Below are positions 6,692 through 16,888 of a DNA stretch of 64,000 nt, piece by piece. Within the stretch, counting starts at the first letter, position 1, and every line of letters begins with the position of its first letter. A program made the translations under genes and the position numbers. The stretch lies in assembly GCF_000415985.1 (NCBI RefSeq), contig NZ_KE356561.1, forward strand, positions 1,187,362 to 1,251,361, given 5' to 3'. The notes under the pieces are model-generated. The model was not told where the DNA came from. It saw only the letters and a program-made list of their open reading frames with translations, and searched no databases. Origin of the DNA: Haloquadratum walsbyi J07HQW2. GTDB taxonomy: Archaea; Halobacteriota; Halobacteria; Halobacteriales; Haloferacaceae.

Positions 6692-8485
6692 ATGAGTAAA
6701 CAAGCATCAACAAACCCAGATATCGAGACAGAAGCAGACACAGACGCACAGCCACAGGCACAACAACCATCACCGGAGACGACGAGTGATGTCTTGCCGA
6801 TTGAGACCGGTGCAGATGCAGTTATTCGGGCACTTGAAAATGAGGGTATCGAAGCCGCGTTTGGTGTGCAGGGCGGCGCAATCATGCCAGTGTATGACGC
6901 ATTATACTATTCTGATATTCGTCATGTAACAATGGCACATGAACAGGGAGCCGCACATGCTGCTGATGCCTATGGTGTCGTCAAGAATGAGCCAGGTGTT
7001 TGTATGGCCACCTCAGGTCCTGGTGCAACAAATCTTGTGACTGGAATCGCTGACGCAAATATGGATTCTGATGGGATGCTCGCGCTGACTGGACAAGTTC
7101 CATCAGATATGGTCGGTTCAGATGCATTCCAAGAGACAGATACGATTGGTATGACCGCACCACTCACCAAACATAATTATTTTGCTGATGATGAAGACAC
7201 AATCGGCAGTACAGTTGGTGAGGCGCTTGCACTTGCCGATGAGGGGCGACCAGGTCCAACACTTGTCGACCTTCCAAAAGATATTACAAGCGCTGATACC
7301 GAGCGTGAGCCTACTCCCGGCAAAGCGCCAGCAACAACACGACCACAATATAGCGCTGATGAGGATTCGGTTCTTACTGCAGCAACCGCGATTGAGGAGG
7401 CATCACGACCGTTATTATTGTTTGGTGGCGGTGTAATCAAGGCCGGTGCAACTGAGGAAGCGCGCGCGTTCGCTCGCGAGCACGAGATTCCTGTTGTCAC
7501 CACAATGCCTGGTATTGGTTCCTTCCCTGAGGACGATGACCTGTGTCTTTCCTGGGCAGGAATGCATGGCACCGGCTATGCAAACATGGCAATCACCCAC
7601 ACTGACCTTCTGATTGGTGTTGGGACGCGTTTCGATGATCGACTCACCAGTGGCGTTGATACTTTCGCGCCCGAGGCAGAGATCATACATATCGACATCG
7701 ATCCTGCAGAGATTTCAAAGAACGTTTACGCAGATTATCCATTGATTGGTGATGCCGAGACGGTGCTTGAACAACTTGATACGACCATCGAGACGGCTCC
7801 AAACACAGATGAGTGGTGCGAGCAGTGTGTTGAGTGGCAAGAGTCCTACCCGATGGATTATGCGATGCCGGAGGATGAACCGCTGAAACCACAGTTCATC
7901 GTTGAGGTGATGGATGAAGCAACAGCGCCGGATACAATCGTCACAAGCGGCGTTGGACAACACCAAATGTGGGCATCACAGTATTGGACGTACACTGAGC
8001 CACGAACATGGGTGTCGAGTCACGGACTTGGAACGATGGGATATGGACTTCCCAGTGCAATCGGTGCACGGATCGCGGCTGATGATGATCAAGATGTTGT
8101 GTGTATCGATGGTGATGGCTCTTTCCTGATGACGATCCAGGAGCTTTCAGTGGCTGTGCGTGAGGAACTTGATATTACAGTTGCAGTCCTGAATAACGAA
8201 TATGTCGGGATGGTGCGACAATGGCAGGATGCCTTCTTTGAGGGTCGACGAATGGCATCAGAGTATAATTGGTGTCCAGAGTTCGATACACTCGCAGAAG
8301 CATTTGGAGCAAACGGATTCCGAATCGATGAGTACGATGAGGTTGCAGAGACCGTCGAAGCAGCACTCGATTACGATGGTCCATCAGTGATCGATTGTCA
8401 TATCGACCCCGGAGCAAATGTTTATCCGATGGTTCCTTCTGGTGGTGCGAATGGGAAATTCGCTCTGACGGAGGATCAACTATGA
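6692..8485 (+). CDS. ilvB: Acetolactate synthase large (catalytic) subunit
   Basis: Thiamine diphosphate enzyme joining two pyruvates to acetolactate (valine, leucine), or pyruvate and 2-oxobutyrate to acetohydroxybutyrate (isoleucine). An acidic N-terminal tail of about 35 residues precedes the TPP-binding N domain with the activating Glu in TMAHEQGAAHAADAYG, then the central domain (LLLFGGGVIKAGA), then the C-terminal TPP/Mg motif GDGSFLMTIQEL ending NNEYVGMVRQWQ. Length 597 residues is slightly above the usual 550-575 because of the tail. The ATGA overlap with ilvN implies coupled translation. The long leader upstream suggests separate control of ilvB within the operon. Confidence 0.95.
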   Translation: MSKQASTNPDIETEADTDAQPQAQQPSPETTSDVLPIETGADAVIRALENEGIEAAFGVQGGAIMPVYDALYYSDIRHVTMAHEQGAAHAADAYGVVKNEPGVCMATSGPGATNLVTGIADANMDSDGMLALTGQVPSDMVGSDAFQETDTIGMTAPLTKHNYFADDEDTIGSTVGEALALADEGRPGPTLVDLPKDITSADTEREPTPGKAPATTRPQYSADEDSVLTAATAIEEASRPLLLFGGGVIKAGATEEARAFAREHEIPVVTTMPGIGSFPEDDDLCLSWAGMHGTGYANMAITHTDLLIGVGTRFDDRLTSGVDTFAPEAEIIHIDIDPAEISKNVYADYPLIGDAETVLEQLDTTIETAPNTDEWCEQCVEWQESYPMDYAMPEDEPLKPQFIVEVMDEATAPDTIVTSGVGQHQMWASQYWTYTEPRTWVSSHGLGTMGYGLPSAIGARIAADDDQDVVCIDGDGSFLMTIQELSVAVREELDITVAVLNNEYVGMVRQWQDAFFEGRRMASEYNWCPEFDTLAEAFGANGFRIDEYDEVAETVEAALDYDGPSVIDCHIDPGANVYPMVPSGGANGKFALTEDQL

Positions 8486-9273
8486 GTTCTGAATCGAATG
8501 CCGATGCCGATACTGACACTGACAGTGATACCAACGCCAGCGCAGACGCCGAAATGGAGTCGACAGACACGTCGGCAGTTGAGATGGTCGAACGAGGAAA
8601 TCCAACCCCTGACACAGATGGTGATCTTCCAGAACAGGGGATGAAAGGGGCTGAGCCAGCTGATCGACCGCATCCATCTGGACGACGCAATGAGCAGGGG
8701 ATCCGCGTCGACCCAGAAGCCGCAGCAGAATATGACCCACGACGTGCGGTGTTATCTGCGCTTGTTGAGGATGACCCTGGTGTTCTGTCACGGGTTACCG
8801 GGCTGATTTCACGACGACAGTTTAATATTGAAAGCTTAACAGTCGGACCGACAACAATTGATGGGCATTCACGAATCACGATGGTTGTCGAGGAAACGGA
8901 ACCAAATATTGACCAGATTGAAAGACAGCTCGATAAACTCAAACCTGTGATTGCCGTTGGGGAACTCGCTGATGATGCAATTCGGACTGAGCTTGTGTTA
9001 TTGAAAGTTCGCGGAAATGAGCCTGATAAGGTCAATGCAATAACACAGATGTATGAGGGTAAGACCATGGATGCTGACCCACAGACGATTACAATCCAAC
9101 TTACCGGTGATGAACAGAAGATTGACAGCGCTATCGACGCATTCGAACAGTTCGGAATCATTGAGATAGCTCGAACAGGATATACTGCGTTGGCGCGTGG
9201 TGATACAGCGACCGTTCCCGGCGAAAAGCCAGGAACAGCAAATGAACCAACAAAACCAATAAATACACGATGA
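8482..9273 (+). CDS. ilvN: Acetolactate synthase regulatory subunit
   Basis: Small subunit that activates IlvB and gives feedback inhibition by valine. The start is set by the ATGA overlap with ilvB at 8482; the open frame extends further upstream but would lie inside ilvB. The first 85 or so residues are an acidic, low-complexity extension ([17 protein letters not shown]). The ACT domain then begins at [25 protein letters not shown] and is followed by a second regulatory domain ([16 protein letters not shown]). At 263 residues it is about 80-100 longer than typical bacterial IlvH, mostly through this tail. It overlaps ilvC by four bases. Confidence 0.93.
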   Translation: MSSESNADADTDTDSDTNASADAEMESTDTSAVEMVERGNPTPDTDGDLPEQGMKGAEPADRPHPSGRRNEQGIRVDPEAAAEYDPRRAVLSALVEDDPGVLSRVTGLISRRQFNIESLTVGPTTIDGHSRITMVVEETEPNIDQIERQLDKLKPVIAVGELADDAIRTELVLLKVRGNEPDKVNAITQMYEGKTMDADPQTITIQLTGDEQKIDSAIDAFEQFGIIEIARTGYTALARGDTATVPGEKPGTANEPTKPINTR

Positions 9274-10382
9274 CAGAACCAGAACCAGAAACAGAAACGC
9301 AAGCACAAACAGAGAAAGGTACGGATACGGCATTAGATACAACAATATATTATGATGATGATGCAGAGCGTGAGTATATCGATACCAAGACGGTAGCCGT
9401 ACTTGGCTACGGAAGCCAAGGACACGCACACGCACAGAATCTCGCCGATAGTGGTATTGATGTAATTGTCGGATTACGCGAGAATTCAAGCTCTCGAGAC
9501 GCTGCCATAGCGGATGGACTTCGTGTTGAGATACCAGCAACAGCTGCTGATGAAGCAGATATCATTTCACTGCTCGTCCCGGATACAGTTCAACCGGACG
9601 TATTCGAGACGATTCGCGATGGTCTAGATGCAGGCGACACAGTGCAGTTCGCTCACGGATTCAACATTCATTATAGTCAGATTCAGCCGCCTGCAGATGT
9701 TGACGTGACGATGGTCGCACCAAAAGCACCGGGTCATCTTGTCCGCCGGAATTATGAAGCCGGTGAAGGAACACCCGGTCTCGTTGCAGTGTATCAGAAT
9801 GAAACCGGAGACGCGCGCAAGGAAGCAGTAGCATATGCACATGCAATCGGTTGCACGCGTGCCGGTACGATTGAGACAACATTCCGTGAAGAAACTGAGA
9901 CTGATCTCTTTGGCGAGCAAGCGGTGCTTTGTGGTGGGGCAACAGCACTTGTAAAGCAAGGATACGAGACACTTGTCGATGCTGGGTACTCACCGGAGAT
10001 GGCATACTTTGAGTGTCTGAATGAACTCAAACTGATTGTTGATCTGATGTATGAGGGTGGTCTCAGTGAGATGTGGAATTCCGTATCGGATACTGCTGAG
10101 TATGGTGGACTTACGCGTGGAAATCAAGTGATTGATGAATCTGTCCGTGAAGAAATGGAGTCAATTCTTGAGGGGATCCAAGATGGCTCATTCGCACGTG
10201 AGTGGATTTCAGAGAATCAGACAAACCGCCCGTCATATACACAGTTGAAGAACGCTGAGGAAGCGCATGAGATTGAGACGGTCGGTGAACCATTACGTGA
10301 TCTATTTGCCTGGAGTGACGATGACGAGAGCAATGGCGAAAGTGAGACCGTAGCCGAGCCAGAGGCTACTGCTGACGATTAA
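9270..10382 (+). CDS. ilvC: Ketol-acid reductoisomerase
   Basis: Isomerises and reduces acetolactate to dihydroxy-isovalerate with NAD(P)H and Mg2+. The Rossmann motif [13 protein letters not shown] is near residue 46, after an acidic N-terminal tail. The catalytic His is in FAHGFNIHY. Metal-binding Asp and Glu are in [14 protein letters not shown] and [17 protein letters not shown], as in class I enzymes. The C-terminus carries an acidic tail ([16 protein letters not shown]) not needed for the fold. ATG overlaps ilvN by four bases; leuC follows after 34 bases. Confidence 0.95.
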   Translation: MTEPEPETETQAQTEKGTDTALDTTIYYDDDAEREYIDTKTVAVLGYGSQGHAHAQNLADSGIDVIVGLRENSSSRDAAIADGLRVEIPATAADEADIISLLVPDTVQPDVFETIRDGLDAGDTVQFAHGFNIHYSQIQPPADVDVTMVAPKAPGHLVRRNYEAGEGTPGLVAVYQNETGDARKEAVAYAHAIGCTRAGTIETTFREETETDLFGEQAVLCGGATALVKQGYETLVDAGYSPEMAYFECLNELKLIVDLMYEGGLSEMWNSVSDTAEYGGLTRGNQVIDESVREEMESILEGIQDGSFAREWISENQTNRPSYTQLKNAEEAHEIETVGEPLRDLFAWSDDDESNGESETVAEPEATADD

Positions 10383-10416
10383 GAATTAGAATAACCGATT
10401 AACGATTAACTTTATA

Positions 10417-11883
10417 ATGAGTTCAAATACGCTGTACGACACTGTCTGGGAGAAGCACAAGGTCGCTGATTTGCCGAACGGACAAGACCAGTTATTCATT
10501 GGATTACATCTTGTTCATGAGGTGACAAGTCCACAGGCGTTTGGTATGCTGCGCGAACGGGATCTTGATGTTGCATTTCCTGATCGCACGTTTGCGACGA
10601 CTGACCATATCGCGCCAACGACATCACGAGGTCGTGAGCGACCATTGCAGGATAGTCAAGCTGAGAATATGCTGCAGGCACTTGAGCGGAACACGTCTGA
10701 TAATGGAATTACATTTTTTGGATTAAATGGTGAAAAGCAGGGTATTACCCATGTCGTTGCACCGGAATTAGGATTGAGTCAACCAGGAATGACCGTTGCT
10801 TGCGGTGATTCGCATACGAGCACACATGGTGCATTCGGCTCGATTGGAATTGGAATCGGAACCTCACAAATTCGTGATGTGTTGGCGACCGGATGTATCG
10901 CTGCTGAAAAACAGCAAGTTCGCCGAATCAATGTGACCGGAACACTCGATGACGAGGTGTACGCAAAAGATATTATTCTGAAGATTATCCGGGACCTCGG
11001 TGTCGGCGGCGGTGTCGGGCATGTGTATGAATATGGTGGGGAAGCAATCGAGAATCTCGACATGGAGGGTCGACTTGCAGTCTGTAATATGTCAATCGAG
11101 GGTGGTGCACGCGCTGGCTACATTAATCCTGATCAGACGACATATGAGTATCTGAAAGATCGTGAGTATGCACCTGATGCAGATGAATGGGATGAGCACG
11201 TTGAGTACTGGAATACGCTTCGATCAGGTGATGATGCCGAATATGATGATGTTGTTGAGATCAACGCCGATAATCTCGCTCCAATGGTCACATGGGGGAT
11301 TAATCCTGGTCAGGTCGTTAACGTTGATGAGGAAATTCCACATCTTGACTCAATGGCTGATGAGACAGCCAAGAAAGCCGCACGAAAAGCATTCGATCAT
11401 ATGGAAGTTGAGCCTGGTGAGACGATGGTCGGGTATGACGTTGACGTTGCCTTCTTGGGCACCTGTACAAACGGGCGATTCTCGGATTTCAAAGAAGCTG
11501 CACGCGTGATTGAGGGGCGACAGATTGACGAAGATGTTCATGGGCTTGCGGTTCCTGGGTCTGAAACGGTCCGAAAGCAGTGCGAAGCAGCGGGTCTCGA
11601 TGAAATCTTCCGTGAGGCTGGCTTTGAGTGGCGTCAAGCAGGTTGTTCAATGTGTTTGGCGATGAATAATGATAGTCTTGAAGCTGGTGAGGTATGTGCA
11701 TCATCATCGAATCGGAACTTCATCGGTCGACAAGGTGATAAAGAGGGTCGAACGGTGTTGATGTCGCCCGCAATGGTTGCTGCAGCAGCTATCGAGGGTG
11801 AGATTGTTGATGTTCGTAAGCGTAATCTCACAGATATTGACGCTGAGAGAAATCCAACCGCGGTTATTAAAGGTGATTACTGA
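10417..11883 (+). CDS. leuC: 3-isopropylmalate dehydratase large subunit
   Basis: Aconitase-family subunit that holds the 4Fe-4S cluster and, with LeuD, converts 2- to 3-isopropylmalate. Start MSSNTLYDTVWEKHKV is typical. Cluster Cys residues are visible in FLGTCTNGRFSDF and RQAGCSMCLAMN, and the substrate loop CGDSHTSTHGAFG is intact. Length of 488 residues is as in bacterial long LeuC forms. The stop overlaps the leuD start by one base (TGATG), so translation is probably coupled. Isopropylmalate is the expected substrate because leuB and leuA share the operon. Confidence 0.94.
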   Translation: MSSNTLYDTVWEKHKVADLPNGQDQLFIGLHLVHEVTSPQAFGMLRERDLDVAFPDRTFATTDHIAPTTSRGRERPLQDSQAENMLQALERNTSDNGITFFGLNGEKQGITHVVAPELGLSQPGMTVACGDSHTSTHGAFGSIGIGIGTSQIRDVLATGCIAAEKQQVRRINVTGTLDDEVYAKDIILKIIRDLGVGGGVGHVYEYGGEAIENLDMEGRLAVCNMSIEGGARAGYINPDQTTYEYLKDREYAPDADEWDEHVEYWNTLRSGDDAEYDDVVEINADNLAPMVTWGINPGQVVNVDEEIPHLDSMADETAKKAARKAFDHMEVEPGETMVGYDVDVAFLGTCTNGRFSDFKEAARVIEGRQIDEDVHGLAVPGSETVRKQCEAAGLDEIFREAGFEWRQAGCSMCLAMNNDSLEAGEVCASSSNRNFIGRQGDKEGRTVLMSPAMVAAAAIEGEIVDVRKRNLTDIDAERNPTAVIKGDY

Positions 11884-12491
11884 TGTCGGTTCACGACACA
11901 ATGGAGATTCGGCGGGTTGCAGGTACCGGTGTGCCTGTCCGCGGAAATGATGTTGACACTGATCAAATCATGCCGGCGCGATTCATGAAAGAGGTCACCT
12001 TCGATAACATGGGTGAGTACGTCTTCTATGATGCACGCCGAGATGACAGTGGGGATTTGAATGATCACCCACTCAATGAGTACAAAGGTGCTAGTATTCT
12101 GATTGTGAACAAAAACTTCGGATGTGGGTCCTCGCGTGAGCACGCACCACAGGGATTGATGCGATGGGGAATCCGCGGAGTTATTGGTGAATCCTTCGCA
12201 GAGATATTTGCAGATAATTGTAAATCACTCGGGATCCCAGCGATGACAACCGACCAGGAGACGATTAATCATCTTCAGTCATTTGTTGAGAGTGATCCTG
12301 GAGCTGGACTCGAGATGGATGTCAAGGATAGTACTGTCATCTATGATGGAAAGGAAGTTGCTGTTGAGATTGACAGTGCGATGCAAGAAGCACTTATTGA
12401 TGGAATCTGGGATACGACCGCAGTGATGCATTCAAATATGGATCGCGTTCGTGATGCAGTAAATGAGTTACCGTACGTTGAGGATCGATAA
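11883..12491 (+). CDS. leuD: 3-isopropylmalate dehydratase small subunit
   Basis: Swivelling small subunit that completes the active site of the LeuCD dehydratase. The conserved early region GNDVDTDQIMPARFMKEV and the key loop NKNFGCGSSREHAPQG (about residues 78-93) are intact, with the substrate-specificity Arg/Glu region following. Its 202 residues match the usual 190-205. It starts in the last base of leuC and is followed three bases later by leuB. Confidence 0.95.
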   Translation: MSVHDTMEIRRVAGTGVPVRGNDVDTDQIMPARFMKEVTFDNMGEYVFYDARRDDSGDLNDHPLNEYKGASILIVNKNFGCGSSREHAPQGLMRWGIRGVIGESFAEIFADNCKSLGIPAMTTDQETINHLQSFVESDPGAGLEMDVKDSTVIYDGKEVAVEIDSAMQEALIDGIWDTTAVMHSNMDRVRDAVNELPYVEDR

Positions 12492-12494
12492 GCG

Positions 12495-13493
12495 ATGAGT
12501 CGCGGTGGTGAACACGAGATTGTTGTGATTGAGGGCGATGGGATTGGTCAGGAGGTTATTCCCGCAGCAGTGACGATACTACAAGCCATTGATGATGTCA
12601 GCCTTTCTTTTAGCAAGAAACAAGCTGGTGATGCCACTCGAGATGACACGGGAGTTGCCCTACCGGAAACAACATATGAGGCCGCCGCTGATGCAGATGC
12701 AACGCTATTTGGGGCTGCTGGAGAGACAGCGGCTGACGTTATTCTGCCACTTCGTGAAGCAGTTGGCTCATTCGTAAATATTCGACCAGTGCGGGCATAC
12801 CCTGGTGTCGATGCATTACATCCACAGACAGATCTGGTGTTCCTTCGGGAAAACACAGAGGGTGTTTATTCAGGACATGAAACCCGGCTTTCTGAGGATC
12901 TCTCAACATTGACACGAGTTATTACGACATCAGCCTCAGAGCGACTCGCGGAATACGCTTGCTCGTATGTCACTGAACGCAGTATCGATGAGTTCCATAT
13001 TGTTCATAAAGCAAATGTAATGCAAGAGACAGATGGTCGATTTCGTGATGCTGTCTCCCGCGTGGCTACAAGCAGTAACGTTGAGACGACGGAGGTGCTT
13101 ATGGATGCATTCGCAACACGAATTTGTCTTAATCCAACACAATTTGACGTTATTGTGTGTCCAAATCTTGCCGGTGATGTACTCTCTGACCTTGCTGCTG
13201 GACTAGTTGGCGGACTTGGATTACTGCCATCAGCGAATATTGGCAAGACAAACGCACTATTTGAGCCCGTTCATGGGACCGCTCCCGACATTGCTGGTGA
13301 TGGTATCGCAAATCCTTCCGCGTCGATCCTCTCAGCGGGAATGCTTCTTGAACATCTTGGCGAAACGGATGCAGCTACAAATGTGCAGACGGCTGTTGAA
13401 TCAGTGCTTAATTCAGGACCACGCACGCCTGACCTTGGAGGCGATGCGGACACTGAGGGCGTTGTGAGTGCCGTTCTCGAGCAACTTCAGTGA
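12495..13493 (+). CDS. leuB: 3-isopropylmalate dehydrogenase
   Basis: Oxidatively decarboxylates 3-isopropylmalate to 2-oxoisocaproate with NAD+, the last dedicated leucine step before transamination. Family motifs in order: [15 protein letters not shown] at the N-terminus, [26 protein letters not shown], the metal-binding [25 protein letters not shown] and the NAD-binding [11 protein letters not shown]. Length 332 residues is slightly short, as is normal in archaea. Isocitrate or homoisocitrate dehydrogenase are sister enzymes, but operon context fixes leucine. It is the last gene of the operon; a 300-base AT-rich gap follows. Confidence 0.93.
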   Translation: MSRGGEHEIVVIEGDGIGQEVIPAAVTILQAIDDVSLSFSKKQAGDATRDDTGVALPETTYEAAADADATLFGAAGETAADVILPLREAVGSFVNIRPVRAYPGVDALHPQTDLVFLRENTEGVYSGHETRLSEDLSTLTRVITTSASERLAEYACSYVTERSIDEFHIVHKANVMQETDGRFRDAVSRVATSSNVETTEVLMDAFATRICLNPTQFDVIVCPNLAGDVLSDLAAGLVGGLGLLPSANIGKTNALFEPVHGTAPDIAGDGIANPSASILSAGMLLEHLGETDAATNVQTAVESVLNSGPRTPDLGGDADTEGVVSAVLEQLQ

Positions 13494-13800
13494 AGCTGAC
13501 GTTGCAATAATGATGTCGACCACGATGAAGCATATTTTAAAATAATACAATACCTTACCATCAGATATCAACAATAGTGATACTGAAAGATACCTAGGAT
13601 ATCACACAGTATCAGGAATGTTCTATGCTATGTACCTCACTGAGGTAATATTAATCGCCGTGGGCACGAGGAACAGTTACAATGATTAAAATCCCTACAG
13701 CGAGCAGTACAATGTATGCGATGGTCACGCACTCCCACGGGGTTAGAGGGGCAGACACAGAGGATTCAGTTTATCGATCACTACAGGGAGCGTGGTAGTA
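13494..13800. other. Spacer between leuB and ptsH
   Basis: AT-rich 307 bases without a convincing gene. Contains an imperfect palindrome centred on CCTAGG (13589-13603), possibly an operator for the phosphotransferase genes. No clear terminator was found. Confidence 0.35.
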
Positions 13801-14070
13801 ATGCCTGAGCAAGTTGTCACTGTCGTGCCTGAAGATGGACTTCACGCACGCCCTGCCTCAAAATTTGTTGAAGCAGCAAATGAGTTTGATTCGGAGGTGC
13901 AGGTAGGACATATTGATGATACGCCGGTAAACGCAGCAAGTATGCTCGCAGTAACAGGACTTGGGGTAACGTGCGGTGATGACGTGCAAGTGCGCGCGGA
14001 GGGACCAGACGCAGACGCTGCACTTGACGAACTTACGCGGATTCTCTCTACCCAAGAGGAGGACCTTTGA
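13801..14070 (+). CDS. ptsH: Phosphocarrier protein HPr
   Basis: General phosphocarrier of the phosphoenolpyruvate phosphotransferase system; it takes phosphate from enzyme I onto a His and passes it to an EIIA or to a DhaM-type partner. The active site is DGLHARPASKF with the His at residue 15. The body (NAASMLAVTGLGV) fits the 85-90-residue fold. ATG at 13801 is chosen because it gives the standard MPEQVVTVV strand; a GTG at 13792 is in frame. It ends just before ptsI with GAGGAGGA, a good ribosome site for ptsI. No EII permease gene is in this window. Confidence 0.93.
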   Translation: MPEQVVTVVPEDGLHARPASKFVEAANEFDSEVQVGHIDDTPVNAASMLAVTGLGVTCGDDVQVRAEGPDADAALDELTRILSTQEEDL

Positions 14071-14074
14071 ACAA

Positions 14075-15784
14075 ATGAAAGAACAGCGGCTCAGTGGTGT
14101 TGGTGTCTCACCAGTATCAGCTGTTGGAACGGCAGTATGGTATACACCAGAGCCAGAACTTGCTGATCCGCCAGCCCCAGAGACAGTTGATACTGACACC
14201 GAGTTGGATCGCTTCTTGACAGCCAAACAGACAGCAAAATCAGAATTACAGGACGAACGCGAGCGGACCGCGGCGGCAGTTGGTGAGTCAGAAGCAGAGG
14301 TGTTCGATGCACATATTCAATTTCTTGAGGACCCACAGATAGAATCAGGTGTTGAGTCGGCGGTCAACTCAGGATGTCCAGCAGAACATGCTGCCTCTGG
14401 GACATTCGCTAAGTTTATTGAACAGTTTGAAGAGATGAGCGGACAGATGGCAGAACGGGCGGATGATTTGCGTGACGTACGCGATCGTCTAATTCGAATA
14501 TTAACTAATGGTGAGCGCGCAGACCTAAGCTCAGTCCCACCAGATAGCGTTATTCTCGCAGAGCGACTTACACCGAGTGATACCGCACAGCTTGATCCAG
14601 ACCGAGTCGCAGGGTTCGCAACAGTCACCGGTGGACGCACCTCACATGCAGCCATCTTTGCGCGATCACTCGCACTTCCGGCTGTCGTTGGTGTCGGTGC
14701 AGAACTCAACACAATTGAAGCTGAATCGTCGGTAGTCGTCGATGGCATAGCGGGGACAGTCATCAATGATCCCACCACAGAGACACAAGCAAACGTTGGA
14801 GGTGAATCCGTTACGATACAAGCTGACTCAGTGTCGACGATAGATGGACGCTCAATTGAGGTGGCTGCAAATGTTGGGACTAGTAATGATGTCCAGACAG
14901 CAACGGAGTATGGTGCAGACGGGGTTGGACTATTTCGATCAGAGTTCCTGTTTCTTGATCGCGCAGAGCCACCGACAGAAGCCGAGCAATACGAAACGTA
15001 TCGATCTGCAATTGAATCATTTCCCGATGGTCGAGTTGTTGTTCGTACGCTGGACGTTGGTGGTGATAAACAAATTGAATATCTGGATCTCCCAGCTGAG
15101 GACAATCCATTCCTTGGCGAACGTGGGATCCGGCGATCGTTAGGACCTGATGAGGATCTCTTCAACACACAATTACGTGCATTATTGCGTGCCGCGCGTG
15201 ATGCTGACAGTGGTGATCTTGCGGTGATGCTTCCACTCGTCTCAACAGTCGAAGAAGTGACCAAAGCACAGTCGATGATTGAGACGGTCGCGAATGCAGT
15301 GGAGACAGACAGTGTCGATGATAACACCGGTGGGAGGGTCGAAACGCCAGAATTTGGTGTGATGATTGAAACACCCGCAAGCGCATTCCTTGCCCCGGAA
15401 CTCACCGAGCACATTGATTTTTTCAGTATCGGAACAAATGATCTTGCGCAATACGTAATGGCAGCAGAACGGGGAAATGACCGCGTGAAGGCGCTTGGTG
15501 ATTATCAGCAACCAGCTGTCATTCGGGCGATTGATGCAACAGTGCGCGCCGCTGAAGGAACGGACACATGGGTCGGAATGTGTGGAGAAATGGCAGGTGA
15601 CCCATCGATGACAGAGTTACTCATTGGAATTGGGCTGACGGAATTAAGTATGAGTGCTGTCTCTATTCCGCGTGTGAAAACAGCAGTTCAAACCACGAGT
15701 GTATCGGAAGCTCAAGCACTTGTTGAGAACGTACGTGAGGCGACGACTCAGGATATGATTACATCGTTGCTCAATACTGAATAG
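14075..15784 (+). CDS. ptsI: PTS enzyme I (PEP-protein phosphotransferase)
   Basis: Transfers phosphate from phosphoenolpyruvate to HPr. The open frame reaches back to 13976, inside ptsH, but ATG 14075 gives the family start MKEQRLSGVGVSPVSAVG. Order: N-terminal helical HPr-binding domain, swivelling phospho-His domain with GGRTSHAAIFARSLALPAVVG (active His near residue 192), then the PEP-binding TIM barrel (GADGVGLFRSEFLFLD, FFSIGTNDLAQY, MCGEMAGDP with the catalytic Cys). 569 residues, the usual size. The Shine-Dalgarno-like GAGGAGGA at 14055-14062 supports the start and the coupling to ptsH. Confidence 0.95.
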   Translation: MKEQRLSGVGVSPVSAVGTAVWYTPEPELADPPAPETVDTDTELDRFLTAKQTAKSELQDERERTAAAVGESEAEVFDAHIQFLEDPQIESGVESAVNSGCPAEHAASGTFAKFIEQFEEMSGQMAERADDLRDVRDRLIRILTNGERADLSSVPPDSVILAERLTPSDTAQLDPDRVAGFATVTGGRTSHAAIFARSLALPAVVGVGAELNTIEAESSVVVDGIAGTVINDPTTETQANVGGESVTIQADSVSTIDGRSIEVAANVGTSNDVQTATEYGADGVGLFRSEFLFLDRAEPPTEAEQYETYRSAIESFPDGRVVVRTLDVGGDKQIEYLDLPAEDNPFLGERGIRRSLGPDEDLFNTQLRALLRAARDADSGDLAVMLPLVSTVEEVTKAQSMIETVANAVETDSVDDNTGGRVETPEFGVMIETPASAFLAPELTEHIDFFSIGTNDLAQYVMAAERGNDRVKALGDYQQPAVIRAIDATVRAAEGTDTWVGMCGEMAGDPSMTELLIGIGLTELSMSAVSIPRVKTAVQTTSVSEAQALVENVREATTQDMITSLLNTE

Positions 15785-15895
15785 ATAGTTTATATTTGTA
15801 ATTTGACATATAAAACGCCTATCTGATGTCTGAGACATGTCGCTCCACATTGCTTATGATGGAGGCGATAAAACAGATGTATGAGGTGACAAAAA

Positions 15896-16888
15896 GTGCC
15901 GTTCTACGGCGGGAGTGAACTTGCAACCGTCTACGACGATGCGCTCACAGAGGGATTTGGGCTTATTGCATCCAATATTGCCGAGCCAAATATTATGATG
16001 GGGCTAATTGAGGGTGCTGCCCGAAAGGATTCAGATTTACTATTACAACTCAGTGGGGGCGCCAGCACGTTTGCTGGAAATGAAGATCCAGTTGATGGGC
16101 TTCGAACAATGGGAACGTATATCGAGGCGATTGCTGATCAGTATGATATTGGCGTATTTCTCAATATGGATCATCAATCAGATCTTGGATTCATCGAGGC
16201 GCAGATGGATCTTGGAATTCCCTCCTCAATCATGATCGATGCATCGCATGAGCCGTTTGAGGAAAACGTTGCGCGAAGTCGTGAAGTGGTTGAAATGAAA
16301 CAGGACAAAGATGCAGATGTTCTCATTGAGGCTGAACTTGGACAGATCAAGGGTGTAGAAGATAATATCGAAGCTGCTGAGGCGTTCTATACTGATCCAG
16401 AGCAAGCTGTCGAGTTCGTTGACCGAACTGGGTGCGACCTACTTGCTATTTCTGTTGGTACCCAACATGGTGTTGCGAAAGGCAAGAACTTAGAACTTCG
16501 TCCCGACCTTGCTCAAGAGATTCGACAGACACTTCGGGATCATGGATTAGATACACCACTCGTACTTCATGGATCATCAGGTGTCCAACCGGAGCAACTT
16601 CAGGAAATGCTTCAACACGGCATCTGTAAGGTGAATAAAGATACCCGGTATCAGTATGAGTACACTCGAACAGCATTCGATTTATACCGAGAGGATGGAA
16701 CAGCAATTGTTCCGCCCGAGGATACTAATGCAAATCGAGAGACATTTTTCAACGATACTGAGTGGTCACCAAATAAAGATGTTTTTGACCCACGAGTCGC
16801 CGGTCGAGAAATTCGTGGTCGGATTGCAGATGTTCACGCAGAACTTACAGAGGTATCCGGCAGTGCTGGACATAGTCGATTTGCCTGA
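15896..16888 (+). CDS. fba: Class II fructose-bisphosphate aldolase
   Basis: Zinc-dependent aldolase interconverting fructose 1,6-bisphosphate with dihydroxyacetone phosphate and glyceraldehyde 3-phosphate. GTG start ([16 protein letters not shown]). Active-site elements: FLNMDHQSD with Asp-His, [12 protein letters not shown], the zinc-binding [25 protein letters not shown] and [13 protein letters not shown]. 330 residues. It follows ptsHI by 111 bases on the same strand. In other haloarchaea a class II aldolase lies with fructose PTS genes; in Haloquadratum the PTS has been linked to dihydroxyacetone use. Either way the product would feed triose metabolism. Confidence 0.93.
   Translation: MPFYGGSELATVYDDALTEGFGLIASNIAEPNIMMGLIEGAARKDSDLLLQLSGGASTFAGNEDPVDGLRTMGTYIEAIADQYDIGVFLNMDHQSDLGFIEAQMDLGIPSSIMIDASHEPFEENVARSREVVEMKQDKDADVLIEAELGQIKGVEDNIEAAEAFYTDPEQAVEFVDRTGCDLLAISVGTQHGVAKGKNLELRPDLAQEIRQTLRDHGLDTPLVLHGSSGVQPEQLQEMLQHGICKVNKDTRYQYEYTRTAFDLYREDGTAIVPPEDTNANRETFFNDTEWSPNKDVFDPRVAGREIRGRIADVHAELTEVSGSAGHSRFA

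Larger units (their letters stand above)
6039..6695 (+). other. Long open frame filling the leuA-ilvB spacer, coding doubtful
   Basis: An uninterrupted 218-codon frame whose ATG overlaps the leuA stop (TAATG) and whose TGA overlaps the ilvB start (ATGA), the junctions expected of operon genes. The product is however rich in Ser, Arg, His and Cys and very basic, quite unlike its acidic neighbours. In its middle, purine-first codons are only about 42%, versus about 63% in the competing frame at 6208. The last 80 codons (from MSQHERYNMVSGL at 6456) look more protein-like. I regard the whole frame as probably not a gene. Confidence 0.2.

Noticed and set aside
8175-9308. 377-codon reverse frame across ilvB, ilvN and ilvC
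   Set aside because: It opposes well-supported genes. The product is Ser/Arg/Cys-rich and non-acidic ([23 protein letters not shown]), which is the usual mirror image of an acidic haloarchaeal gene.
14317-15414. 365-codon reverse frame opposite ptsI
   Set aside because: Same shadow pattern (Ser/Arg/Thr-rich) on the strand opposite a clear enzyme I gene; no motif.
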